A stretch of 16,214 bases of DNA. Source: an uncultured Lachnospiraceae bacterium. Its GTDB lineage: Bacteria; Bacillota_A; Clostridia; Lachnospirales; Lachnospiraceae. Both the position numbers and the translations under genes were made by a program. The stretch is from contig CAMWMM010000044.1 in the NCBI GenBank assembly GCA_947175285.1, positions 1-16,214 of the forward strand, written 5' to 3'. The notes below the pieces were generated by a model that was not told the origin of the DNA, did no database searches, and was given only the letters and a program-made list of their open reading frames with translations. Below, piece after piece: positions 1 through 7,875 of this stretch (position 1 is its first letter; the number at the start of each line of letters is the position of its first letter).

Positions 1-461
1 CGGTTTTTGACAATATTATTAAAAACGGCGGAACGGAACTGCCGATTACCGATGTTAGAATGACACGCTTCTGGATTAGCCTGACGCAGGGGGTTGAACT
101 TGTTATCAAAGCTTTGGCGGAAGCTAAGGGAGGAGAAACTTTTATCAGCAAAATCCCGTCTTTTAAAGTAACAGATTTAGCGGAAGCTATGCTGCCGGGA
201 TATAAACTGAAAGAAATCGGTATCCGTCCCGGGGAGAAGCTGCATGAAATTATGGTAACGACGGAAGATTCCATGACAACTTATGAATATGACAAACATT
301 TCATTGTTTATCCGCAAATGACATGGAATAACAGACAACAGCCTGATTTGAGCGGAAAGAAAGTGGAAGACGGTTTCTCATACAGTTCGGATAATAATAC
401 GGAATGGCTGTCTGTGGAAGATATCAGAACATTGTTAAAAGATGTGGAATCAATAAAATAA
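1..461 (+). CDS. pseB: UDP-N-acetylglucosamine 4,6-dehydratase (inverting), C-terminal part
   Basis: The reading frame is open from the window edge (first whole codon at 3) to TAA at 459-461, giving about 152 residues, so roughly the N-terminal half of a usual 330-residue PseB lies outside. PseB is a short-chain dehydrogenase/reductase that converts UDP-GlcNAc to UDP-2-acetamido-2,6-dideoxy-beta-L-arabino-hexos-4-ulose, the first pseudaminic acid step. The NAD(P)-binding region and the YxxxK motif are outside the window. What is visible is the typical C-terminal substrate part: PITDVRMTRFW, FISKIPSFKVTDLAEAM, GIRPGEKLHEIM and the late FIVYPQ segment. The assignment is strengthened by pseC directly downstream and by pseG, pseF and pseI nearby. 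A related FlaA1-type dehydratase is the alternative, but the pathway context argues against it. Confidence 0.93.
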   Translation, partial: VFDNIIKNGGTELPITDVRMTRFWISLTQGVELVIKALAEAKGGETFISKIPSFKVTDLAEAMLPGYKLKEIGIRPGEKLHEIMVTTEDSMTTYEYDKHFIVYPQMTWNNRQQPDLSGKKVEDGFSYSSDNNTEWLSVEDIRTLLKDVESIK

Positions 462-470
462 ATTTGTTTT

Positions 471-493
471 GGGATATGCTAAACGCATATCCC
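471..493 (+). other. Perfect 9-bp intercistronic hairpin between pseB and pseC
   Basis: GGGATATGC (471-479) pairs exactly with GCATATCCC (485-493) around the loop TAAAC. It starts 10 bases after the pseB stop codon. The following bases, TTACTTAAC, are not a real U-tract, so a full intrinsic terminator is unlikely. An attenuating or mRNA-processing or stabilising hairpin is the better reading. It also argues that pseC starts downstream at 530 rather than within pseB. Confidence 0.6.
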
Positions 494-529
494 TTACTTA
501 ACAAGTGTGAAAAAGAATGGGGGACTAAT

Positions 530-1723
530 ATGGAGAAGCCGGCAATAGAGGGCGGAAACCCGGTCAGAAACAGTAAAATATCTTACGGACATCAGTATAT
601 TGACGAAGCGGATATTCGTGCGGTAGAAGAGGTTCTGCGCAGCGATTATCTGACATGCGGACCAAAGATTGGAGAGTTGGAGAAAAAACTCTGTGAGATT
701 ACTGGGGCGAAATATGCGGTAGTATGCAGCAATGGTACGGCAGCATTACATATGGCTTGTCTGGCGGCGGGAGTAAGCGCAGGGGATGAGGTTATTACGA
801 CGCCGATTACTTTTGCAGCATCCGCTAACTGCGCACTTTATTGCGGGGCGCGTCCGGTCTTTGCAGATATAGATTCGGAGACCTATAATATTTCCCCTGC
901 TTCGGCAGCAGCGTGCGTAACTCCAAAGAGCAAAGCGATGGTTGCAGTGGATTTCACGGGGCAGTCAGTAGAACTGGATCCGTTGTTACAGATATGCAGG
1001 GAAAACGGCATGGTTTTAATTGAAGACGGCGCGCATGTGATTGGCACAAAATATAAAGGAAAATGCAACGGTTCCATTGCGGATATGACGACGTTTAGTT
1101 TTCACCCGGTCAAGACAGTGACAGGCGGTGAGGGCGGCGCTGTGCTGACAAATAATAAGGAATATTATGAAAAACTGCTTCTGTACCGTGCGCATGGAAT
1201 TACAAGACAGGAAGATTTGCTGGAGCATCCGTCAGACGGTCCATGGTATTATGAGCAGCTTGTTTTAGGCTATAATTACCGGATAACGGATATGCAGGCG
1301 GCTTTAATTATCAGCCAGCTTGATAAACTGGAAATGTTCAGTACTAGGAGAAAAGAGATTGTTGCCCGTTACAATGAAGCATTTTCCAAACTGAAATGTA
1401 TTTCGGTACAGAAAGAAATTCCGGAGTCGGATACGACAAGGCATTTATATATTCTTCGTATCAAACCGGAAGAACTTACGATTGACAGAAAGCGTTTCTT
1501 TGAGGCGCTGGATGCTGAGAATGTATGCTGTAATGTGCATTATATTCCAACTTATTATTTTCCATATTATGAGAAAATGGGTTATAAGCGCGGTATCTGT
1601 CCAAATGCGGAAAAACTGTATGAGGAAATTATCAGTCTGCCGCTTTATTATGCTATGACGGACAAAGATGTGGAGAGTGTGATAGAGGCTGTTTATAAAA
1701 TAGCAGGCTATTATGCAAAATAG
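530..1723 (+). CDS. pseC: UDP-4-amino-4,6-dideoxy-N-acetyl-beta-L-altrosamine transaminase
   Basis: This is a 397-residue aminotransferase of the DegT/DnrJ/EryC1 (sugar aminotransferase) family. It installs the 4-amino group on the PseB keto-sugar product using PLP and, in the family, glutamate as donor. Visible landmarks are the N-terminal PAIEGGNPVR start, the SNGTAALHMA phosphate-binding region, VVDFTGQ-like and IEDGAH segments (Asp contacting the PLP ring nitrogen) and FHPVKTVTGGEGG, in which Lys195 should be the PLP Schiff-base lysine. The C-terminal part has HYIPTYYFPYY, typical of PseC. The frame stays open further upstream to 404, but that would overlap pseB and run through the hairpin at 471-493. 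ATG 530 has a GGGGGACT ribosome site in front and begins at the family's normal N-terminus. The gene follows pseB by 68 bp. Confidence 0.95.
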   Translation: MEKPAIEGGNPVRNSKISYGHQYIDEADIRAVEEVLRSDYLTCGPKIGELEKKLCEITGAKYAVVCSNGTAALHMACLAAGVSAGDEVITTPITFAASANCALYCGARPVFADIDSETYNISPASAAACVTPKSKAMVAVDFTGQSVELDPLLQICRENGMVLIEDGAHVIGTKYKGKCNGSIADMTTFSFHPVKTVTGGEGGAVLTNNKEYYEKLLLYRAHGITRQEDLLEHPSDGPWYYEQLVLGYNYRITDMQAALIISQLDKLEMFSTRRKEIVARYNEAFSKLKCISVQKEIPESDTTRHLYILRIKPEELTIDRKRFFEALDAENVCCNVHYIPTYYFPYYEKMGYKRGICPNAEKLYEEIISLPLYYAMTDKDVESVIEAVYKIAGYYAK

Positions 1724-1743
1724 AAATATAGGATTAGAAAAAT

Positions 1744-2790
1744 ATGAAGTTATCAATTATTGTTCCGGTTTATAATATGGCGGCGGAAGGGAAGCTGCAA
1801 TACTGTCTGGAATCTCTGGTACATCAGACAATAACGGACTATGAAATTATTGCGGTGGATGATTGTTCGACAGATTCTTCCATGGAAATATTGTCAGCAT
1901 ATGAGCAGAAATATCCGGAGAAATTCCGCGCAGTTCATTCTGCAGTGAATAAAAAACAGGGCGGTGCCAAAAATATCGGCATGTCACTGGCAAAGGGAGA
2001 ATGGATTGGTTTTATTGACAGTGATGACTGGGTGACGCCGGATTTCTATGAAAGACTGATTGGGAAAGGAGAAGAAACCGGGGCGGATATGGTCGGCTGC
2101 GATTATCATATGACCGACAAACACAGTATGGAAATCGAGCAGGTCGTACACAATAATACAAAAGAGCAGACAGGTATTTTAAATGATGAGAAATATAAGT
2201 CGCTTTTAATCGACGGCGGAAGTCTGGTTGTAAAGGTATACCGCAGGGAAATAGTGATTGACCATCCTGGTCGATTTCCTGAGGGTATTTTTTATGAGGA
2301 CAATGCGCTTGGCAATTCATGGATGCTGCGCGCCAAACATTTTGAATATATTGAAGAACCGCTTTATTATTACTATCAGCATGATACATCGACTGTGCAT
2401 ACAATTACGGAGCAAAGATGCAGGGATCGTATGGAAGCTGGCAGAATTATGTTGGCGGAAGCGGAAGAATATCATTATCTGGACAAGTACCGTGCGGAGA
2501 TAGAATTCAGTTATACCGTGCTTTTTTATGTGAATACATTATTTACCTATATGCAGGGAGTAAGACCTGTGAAGTATGGATTTGTAAAAAAACTGGGAGC
2601 GGAGATGCGCCGGAATTTTCCCGGTTTTCAGGATAATACTTATTATCGGGAAAGAGTGCATGAAGAAGAAAAGAAATTGATTACGATACAAATGAAATCA
2701 ACCTTGTGCTTTATCCTATATTATAAGATGCTGTGGGCATATCGTGATTTCAGGAAGAAAAGGAAACCGGAGGCAGGCGGTAAGGCATGA
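1744..2790 (+). CDS. Family 2 glycosyltransferase
   Basis: This 348-residue protein has the GT-A fold signature of family GT2 in its first 100 residues: LSIIVPVYN at 3-11, the nucleotide-binding VDDCSTDSS around 38-46, GGAKNIGM around 73-80 and the metal-binding FIDSDDW at 90-96. The residues FYEDNALG near 185 correspond to the acidic ED motif that usually supplies the catalytic base. No membrane segment is evident, so it should act at the cytoplasmic face of the membrane. The C-terminus is basic (RKKRKPEAGGK). A weak AGGA site lies 10 bases before ATG. The gene overlaps the next one by 4 bp (ATGA), so the two are probably translationally coupled. Its place inside a pseudaminic acid locus suggests it adds a sugar to the surface glycan. 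Donor and acceptor cannot be read from the sequence. Confidence 0.88.
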   Translation: MKLSIIVPVYNMAAEGKLQYCLESLVHQTITDYEIIAVDDCSTDSSMEILSAYEQKYPEKFRAVHSAVNKKQGGAKNIGMSLAKGEWIGFIDSDDWVTPDFYERLIGKGEETGADMVGCDYHMTDKHSMEIEQVVHNNTKEQTGILNDEKYKSLLIDGGSLVVKVYRREIVIDHPGRFPEGIFYEDNALGNSWMLRAKHFEYIEEPLYYYYQHDTSTVHTITEQRCRDRMEAGRIMLAEAEEYHYLDKYRAEIEFSYTVLFYVNTLFTYMQGVRPVKYGFVKKLGAEMRRNFPGFQDNTYYRERVHEEEKKLITIQMKSTLCFILYYKMLWAYRDFRKKRKPEAGGKA

Positions 2791-5015
2791 AGACGACAAA
2801 TAAATTTAACATTATTTTTTGGGTCAGCGTATGCTGTATCGTTTTTTTTATGTGGCTTGGGAATGAAGGCGATAATCCGCTCGCTTACCTCGGCTCGGAA
2901 CTGCAGTATTCCGTAGGGTTATTGGATTCCGAATATGCGCTGGTTATCAGGGAGTCAGTAGCAAGAACAGGAACTGTGGCAAGCACACCGGAACTTGTAG
3001 TCAACCGCGGAACCTATACGATAGATTTTGAATATTCGGCAGAAGATGACAGCAATGTGATAGAGTTGTGGGATCAGGGAAATAAAGCTGCGGCATGGAC
3101 TTTAGATGCAGCGCAGAATCATTTTTCAACGGATATTACCCTGACCAAAGATGCGGAGCAGTTTTCGGTAAAATTAAACTATAGCGGTTCCGGCGCCTTT
3201 ATTGTGAAAAAATTGACTCTTACTCCGGCGACACTGTTCTATACGGATACGTATTTCATGATTGTGCTGTTTTTGGCGGTCAGTCTGACAGGATATTATT
3301 TTTATCAAAAACATATGGAGGAACCGATTGCACAGGAGAAACTGGTAGATGCATGTATTATTATCGGTGTTGCTCTGTATGCCACATCGGCTATGTTTTT
3401 GACCTACCTTTTTAACGGAGATGACCTGTGCTATCATTTAGGACGGATAGAGGGTATTAAGGACGGAATTTTAGACGGGCAGATTCCGGTTATCATCATG
3501 CCGGAAGCATTGCAGGGAAACGGTTATTTGAATGCAATGTATCCTTATCTTTTCCTGTATATCGGGGCGTTTTTGAGGATATGCAGGGTTTCCCTTGCGC
3601 TGTCCTATAAAGTGATTATTTTTCTGGCAAATCTTGGTTCGGCGCTATGTGCTTATTATTCCTTTAAGTCCCTAACAAAATCCCGCAGGCTTTTAATTCT
3701 TGCGGTTGTATTATACACGCTCATGCCGTACCGGTTTACGAATATCTTCTCCCGCGGTGATTTGGGAGAGACGCTTGCGCTTACTTTCTGGCCGCTTGTG
3801 GTAGCGGGGATGTATCATATTATGCTGGGTGACAGGAAAAAATGGTATTATCTTGTTATCGGGTTCAGCGGTATTTTACAGAGCCATATTTTAAGCATTA
3901 CCTTTGTCATGGGATTTTGTGTGATTGCTGCGTTAGTATTTATCGTGGATATTTGGAAAGAAAAGCGGTATGTGGAAATTGGCAAAGCGGCGGGAACTAC
4001 GGTATTGCTAAATCTGTGGTTTCTGGTTCCCTTTTTATATTATTATTTTACGGAAAATCTGGGAACAGATGTGTTGCGATGGAGCGGTTATTTCGAGCAA
4101 TCTATTAACCCTTCCAATTTATTCCAGACGCTCAGTCTGTATAATAAGCAGTATTTTTCCTTAGGACTGCCGTTATTGGGCTGTGTGGGTATTGCGGTCA
4201 TTTATCTGATATGTGATAAAAAAGAAAGTAAGACAAAATTAGACAGCTACCTTATCTTCTTACTTGTGCTGGGATGTATTCTGACTTATATGACGACGGG
4301 ATATTTCCCGAGTCTGGAACTGAGTAAAAATGAATTTATAAATTCTATTATGACAATGCTGCAGTTTCCGTGGAGATTTTTGGGACCGGCATGTACCTGC
4401 TTTTTGTTTGCCGGGCTTCTCTGGCTTCCAAAGTCAAAGATACTGCGGCCTTATCAAAATCTGCTGTTTGCATTGCTTATCGGACTCAACCTGCTGACAC
4501 TTCAGACAGTGCCGACAGATAATATTCATATGCCGTATGATGATGCTATGGCAACGGCATCCAAGGGGCATGACAGTAAGATGGCGGCAAATATCGGTAT
4601 TTTCTATCCGCATGAATGGCGTCTTGACGGCGTTTTGGATGAAAAGCTGACAACAAGCGTGATTGCTTCCGATTTGAATTATATAAAAGTATCGGATTAT
4701 CGAAAAAAGGGTACGAAGGCATGGGTGGATTATGTCTGTACCGGAACGGGTGAATATCTGGAACTGCCGATTTTGAATTATGCCGGATACCGTGCCTATG
4801 ATGAAAACGGAAAGAGAATAGAGATTACGGAAGGAAACTATCAGCGGATGCGGATTATGCTGCCGTCAGACGGACAGGAACACAGTATCTATATCCGATT
4901 TGGACCTGTTGCCGGTTTTGTGATTGCAAATGTGATATCGGCATTGACGATAGCAGGCATTATAGTTATTTGGCTAAAGCGCGGGCAATTCTTGCCGAGC
5001 CGTTTCCGTCAATAA
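2787..5015 (+). CDS. Large polytopic membrane protein, GT-C-like (YfhO / PTPS-related type)
   Basis: This 742-residue integral membrane protein starts with an anchor at about residues 8-25. A soluble, probably extracytoplasmic beta-rich domain follows at about 26-150. About a dozen further hydrophobic helices then lead to a final helix near the C-terminus (GFVIANVISALTIAGIIVIWL). A second soluble segment, rich in glycan-binding-like strands, sits before that last helix. The loop after the third hydrophobic segment reads FNGDDLCYHLGRIEGIKDG. An acidic first loop of this kind is typical of GT-C enzymes that use lipid-linked sugar donors, and the overall build matches the bacterial membrane family annotated as 6-pyruvoyl-tetrahydropterin synthase-related or YfhO-like. 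It may transfer or modify glycan on the outer membrane face. Its 3' end overlaps the convergent pseG by 50 bp. The GT-C role is an inference from architecture, and the acceptor is unknown. Confidence 0.75.
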   Translation: MKTTNKFNIIFWVSVCCIVFFMWLGNEGDNPLAYLGSELQYSVGLLDSEYALVIRESVARTGTVASTPELVVNRGTYTIDFEYSAEDDSNVIELWDQGNKAAAWTLDAAQNHFSTDITLTKDAEQFSVKLNYSGSGAFIVKKLTLTPATLFYTDTYFMIVLFLAVSLTGYYFYQKHMEEPIAQEKLVDACIIIGVALYATSAMFLTYLFNGDDLCYHLGRIEGIKDGILDGQIPVIIMPEALQGNGYLNAMYPYLFLYIGAFLRICRVSLALSYKVIIFLANLGSALCAYYSFKSLTKSRRLLILAVVLYTLMPYRFTNIFSRGDLGETLALTFWPLVVAGMYHIMLGDRKKWYYLVIGFSGILQSHILSITFVMGFCVIAALVFIVDIWKEKRYVEIGKAAGTTVLLNLWFLVPFLYYYFTENLGTDVLRWSGYFEQSINPSNLFQTLSLYNKQYFSLGLPLLGCVGIAVIYLICDKKESKTKLDSYLIFLLVLGCILTYMTTGYFPSLELSKNEFINSIMTMLQFPWRFLGPACTCFLFAGLLWLPKSKILRPYQNLLFALLIGLNLLTLQTVPTDNIHMPYDDAMATASKGHDSKMAANIGIFYPHEWRLDGVLDEKLTTSVIASDLNYIKVSDYRKKGTKAWVDYVCTGTGEYLELPILNYAGYRAYDENGKRIEITEGNYQRMRIMLPSDGQEHSIYIRFGPVAGFVIANVISALTIAGIIVIWLKRGQFLPSRFRQ

Positions 5016-6003
5016 AAGACCTCATGCACCGGGAACTTTCCTGACGTTTTTCGTAAGAATGAATATGCTCATATAAAAATGCGGTGATATTTTCTAAAAC
5101 GTCATCGGATGAAAAACGAATATCACCGGCATAGGGAATGATATGTTTCCTTGCAAAAGTTTCTGCCGCATTTAACTGATTATCCGCCGTGGTAAAGCTG
5201 ATGGATGGTGTGCCAACGGCACAGAGTTCAGACAGAGTAGTGCCGCCTGCCGATAGAGCAAGGTCGCATTCACTCATGAGAGAAGCCATATCTCGTACAT
5301 TCTCATGGATGTGAATGGCAGGATAAGTATCGGAAAGACGAATCAGTTCCTGATAATAAGAATTGAGGCGGCTTGTAACAACATGGTATTGGCAGTTTTG
5401 CAGCAGAGTATTGTCTTTTCCCGTGAAAATACGGTTCAGTATTTTGCCTGCCGCATTACAGGCATCCGTACCGCCTGTAGAGAGAAAGATATTATGAACT
5501 TCGGGACGTACCTGACAGACCGTATTCCGGAACTGCTCCCGAAGGGGCGTATAAGACGCACCAATCAGTCTATGAGGGATGCAGCGGTAACATGAGGGGA
5601 TATTTTCAGTATCTATATCATAGTTGATAACTAAGTCCACAGGATAATCAAAAGCAAGCATATCGTCTAAATAGGCTGTCCGGCAGTTCTTTTGTAATTC
5701 GGACAGATAGGATGGCGTTACAAAATAAGAATCGATAAAAAGCCATGAGCAATCTTTTATCAGAGATTGTAATACAGGAAGTTCTGATTCCATGTCCTGA
5801 TAATTGCCATGCAGGCAGGAAACGGAAAATTCGTCTGGAATGGCAAAACGTTCCTGTAAAAGGGATAAACTTGTTTCATCGGAAACAAGAAAACGGCATG
5901 TCAACTGTAAAGACGTACATGCTCTGGCAATGGACAGGCAGCGCATGATATGTCCGGTTGCAATTTCTTCATTTCCATCGGTTCTAAAATAAATTGTAGG
6001 CAT
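4966..6003 (-). CDS. pseG: UDP-2,4-diacetamido-2,4,6-trideoxy-beta-L-altropyranose hydrolase
   Basis: This 345-residue GT-B-fold hydrolase removes UDP from UDP-2,4-diacetamido-2,4,6-trideoxy-beta-L-altrose, giving the free sugar used by PseI. Landmarks are IYFRTDGNEEIATGHIMRCLSIA at the N-terminus, where His18 in GHIMRC corresponds to the catalytic histidine known from Campylobacter PseG. LSTGGTDACNAAGKIL lies in the middle. ALSAGGTTLSELCAVGTPSI matches the UDP-binding region. The N-terminal strand and GHxMRC loop fit PseG better than MurG. ATG at 6001-6003 follows an AAAGG site. No acetyltransferase (PseH) domain is attached, although such fusions occur in other bacteria. The gene is inverted relative to pseBC and pseFI, and its last 50 bp lie under the 3' end of the GT-C gene on the other strand. 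Confidence 0.93.
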   Translation of the reverse strand: MPTIYFRTDGNEEIATGHIMRCLSIARACTSLQLTCRFLVSDETSLSLLQERFAIPDEFSVSCLHGNYQDMESELPVLQSLIKDCSWLFIDSYFVTPSYLSELQKNCRTAYLDDMLAFDYPVDLVINYDIDTENIPSCYRCIPHRLIGASYTPLREQFRNTVCQVRPEVHNIFLSTGGTDACNAAGKILNRIFTGKDNTLLQNCQYHVVTSRLNSYYQELIRLSDTYPAIHIHENVRDMASLMSECDLALSAGGTTLSELCAVGTPSISFTTADNQLNAAETFARKHIIPYAGDIRFSSDDVLENITAFLYEHIHSYEKRQESSRCMRSFIDGNGSARIARALAK

Positions 6004-6040
6004 AGAAAAATCCTTTCTGTGACCAGCGGTATAACTTGTT

Positions 6041-6068
6041 TTGAATATTTTATCATAGATTGTATGAT
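6041..6068 (+). promoter_or_regulatory. Predicted sigma-A promoter for pseF-pseI
   Basis: TTGAAT (6041-6046), a 16-bp spacer and TATGAT (6063-6068) lie 35 bp before the pseF start. An inverted repeat ATTGTA/TACAAT (6059-6064 and 6071-6076) straddles the -10 box and the start-point region and could be an operator. Confidence 0.5.
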
Positions 6069-6075
6069 TCTACAA
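6047..6075 (-). promoter_or_regulatory. Possible promoter for pseG, interleaved with the pseF promoter
   Basis: On the - strand, TTGTAG (6070-6075), 17 bp, then TAAAAT (6047-6052) precede pseG by 43 bp. The -35 match is weak. The two opposing promoters share the same bases, so their transcription would be mutually exclusive or coordinately repressed. Confidence 0.35.
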
Positions 6076-6103
6076 TTTGGAATGAAAGGAGCATGGTTAG
6101 AGA

Positions 6104-6802
6104 ATGATGAATACTCCCTCCATTGCAATTATTACAGCCAGAGGCGGCAGCAAGCGGATTCCTCATAAAAATATCAAAGAATTTTGCGGGAAGCCGATTA
6201 TACGGTATTCGATTGAGGCTGCGCTTCATGCCGGGATATTTGAGGAAGTCATGGTATCTACCGATGATGAAGAGATTGCGGAAATTGCAAAATGTGCAGG
6301 TGCAAAAGTGCCTTTTATGAGAAGCAGTGAAACAGCCAATGATTATGCTTCTACTGACGATGTGATTATGGAAGTATTGAAGCAATATGAAAAGCAGGGA
6401 AAAGAGTTTGAGACATTCTGCTGCCTTTATCCTACCGCGCCCTTTATTACGGCGCAGAAGCTGCAGGATGCTATGAAGCTGTTAGAAACAGCGGATTCGG
6501 TCATGCCCGTAGTGGCGTTTTCTTATCCGCCGCAGCGCTGTGTTGTTATCAATGAACAAGGGGAACTGCGGATGAAATGGCCGGAATTTGCGAAAACCCG
6601 CTCGCAGGATTTAGAGCCCTATTATCATGACTGCGGGCAGTTTTATTGCTGCCGGACAAAACCTTTTATGGAATACGGCACAACTGACCTGCCTCATATG
6701 GTTCCGCTTTTTATGAGTGATTTGGAAGTGCAAGATATTGATAATATACAGGACTGGGAAATTGCGGAATTAAAGTACCGGAAAATGATGGGGCTGGCAT
6801 AG
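6104..6802 (+). CDS. pseF: Pseudaminic acid cytidylyltransferase (CMP-Pse synthase)
   Basis: This 232-residue enzyme of the CMP-sialic/KDO synthetase fold activates pseudaminic acid with CTP to CMP-pseudaminic acid, the donor for glycosyltransferases. The diagnostic nucleotide-binding motif IITARGGSKRIPHKNIKEF is at residues 8-26, with CGKPIIRYSIEAAL following. VSTDDEEIAEIA, CLYPTAPFIT and the C-terminal VQDIDNIQDWEIAE also fit. The PseF-type features YPPQRCVV and YHDCGQFYCC separate it from NeuA. An AGGAG site lies about 11 bases before ATG 6104; ATG 6107 is an equally possible start and changes one residue. The gene begins 100 bp from the divergent pseG start and is followed after 18 bp by pseI, so it heads a two-gene operon. 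Confidence 0.95.
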   Translation: MMNTPSIAIITARGGSKRIPHKNIKEFCGKPIIRYSIEAALHAGIFEEVMVSTDDEEIAEIAKCAGAKVPFMRSSETANDYASTDDVIMEVLKQYEKQGKEFETFCCLYPTAPFITAQKLQDAMKLLETADSVMPVVAFSYPPQRCVVINEQGELRMKWPEFAKTRSQDLEPYYHDCGQFYCCRTKPFMEYGTTDLPHMVPLFMSDLEVQDIDNIQDWEIAELKYRKMMGLA

Positions 6803-6820
6803 AAAGGATACGGTGGTTTT

Positions 6821-7870
6821 GTGAAAAAGGAATTTAGAATCGGGAAAAGAGTCATAGGAGAAAACAGCCCTGTTTTTTGCGTGGCGGAAATGTCGGGAAA
6901 CCATTTACAGGATTACGGCAGAGCGGTGGAAATTATCCATGCGGCGAAAGAGGCCGGGGCGGATGCCGTGAAACTGCAGACCTATACTGCGGACAGTCTT
7001 TCTATTGACTGCAATAATGAATATTTTCAAATACATGGCGGTTTGTGGGATGGCATGACGGAATACAAACTCTATGAGGAAGCTGCGACGCCGTGGGAAT
7101 GGCAGCCGAAGTTAAAGGAACTTGCGGAAAGTCTGGGAATGGAATGTTTTTCTTCCCCTTTTGATGCAGCTTCCGTTGATTTTATGAAAGAGTGCAATAT
7201 GCCGGCTTATAAGGTGGCATCCTATGAAATAAATGATATTCCTTTGATACGAAAGATTGCGGCGCTGCATAAACCGGTTATCTTTGCAACAGGTATTGCT
7301 TATCCGGAAGATATTGAAAGAGCTTTGCAGGTCTGTAAGGAAGAGGGAAATGAAGAAGTTATGCTGCTAAAATGCGTTTCCGCTTATCCGACGCCTTACG
7401 AGGACATTAATCTGGCGATGATTCCGACACTGGCTGAAAAATATGATTGTCTGACAGGGCTGTCCGACCATTCTATGGGGAGTGTTGTGCCGATTGGTGC
7501 AGTGACCTTCGGCATCAAAATGGTGGAAAAACATTTGACGCTGCGGCGCGCTGACGGCGGTCCGGACGGCGCTTTTTCCATGGAACCGGAAGAGTTTAAA
7601 CAAATGGCGGAAAGTATACGTATTCTGGAGAAAGCGATTGGCGTCTCCGAATATGGTTTGACGGAAAAGCAGGAAAAAGAACGAAATGGCTCACGTTCTC
7701 TTTTTGTCGTAAAAGATATTAAGGCGGGAGAGAAACTGACGCCGGAAAATGTACGTTCCATTCGCCCGGGATATGGACTTCATACCATGTATTATGAAGA
7801 GATTTTAGGAAAGCAGGCGCTTCGGGATATTGAGAGAGGAACGCCGCTTGCCTGGGATATGTTTTCTTAA
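6821..7870 (+). CDS. pseI: Pseudaminic acid synthase
   Basis: This 349-residue NeuB-family enzyme condenses 2,4-diacetamido-2,4,6-trideoxy-L-altrose with phosphoenolpyruvate to give pseudaminic acid. An N-terminal TIM-barrel domain (about 1-280) carries AEMSGNHLQDYGRA, DAVKLQTY and the PseI hallmark LWDGMTEYKLYEEAATPWEWQ (shown here only as a landmark). ECFSSPFD, GLSDHSMG and VEKHLTL metal/substrate motifs follow. The last 65 residues form a SAF (antifreeze-like) domain: NGSRSLFVVKDIKAGE through LGKQALRDIERGTPL. The start is GTG 6821 with an AAAGGA site rather far upstream (about 12-13 bases), so translation may depend partly on coupling to pseF. It converges on the ATP-grasp gene with only 5 bp between the stops and no terminator visible. 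Confidence 0.96.
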   Translation: MKKEFRIGKRVIGENSPVFCVAEMSGNHLQDYGRAVEIIHAAKEAGADAVKLQTYTADSLSIDCNNEYFQIHGGLWDGMTEYKLYEEAATPWEWQPKLKELAESLGMECFSSPFDAASVDFMKECNMPAYKVASYEINDIPLIRKIAALHKPVIFATGIAYPEDIERALQVCKEEGNEEVMLLKCVSAYPTPYEDINLAMIPTLAEKYDCLTGLSDHSMGSVVPIGAVTFGIKMVEKHLTLRRADGGPDGAFSMEPEEFKQMAESIRILEKAIGVSEYGLTEKQEKERNGSRSLFVVKDIKAGEKLTPENVRSIRPGYGLHTMYYEEILGKQALRDIERGTPLAWDMFS

Positions 7871-7875
7871 AAAAA

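Noticed and set aside
404..529. N-terminal extension of pseC starting within pseB
   Set aside because: It overlaps pseB in another frame, runs across the 471-493 hairpin, lacks family similarity, and ATG 530 has a good ribosome site at the family's usual start.
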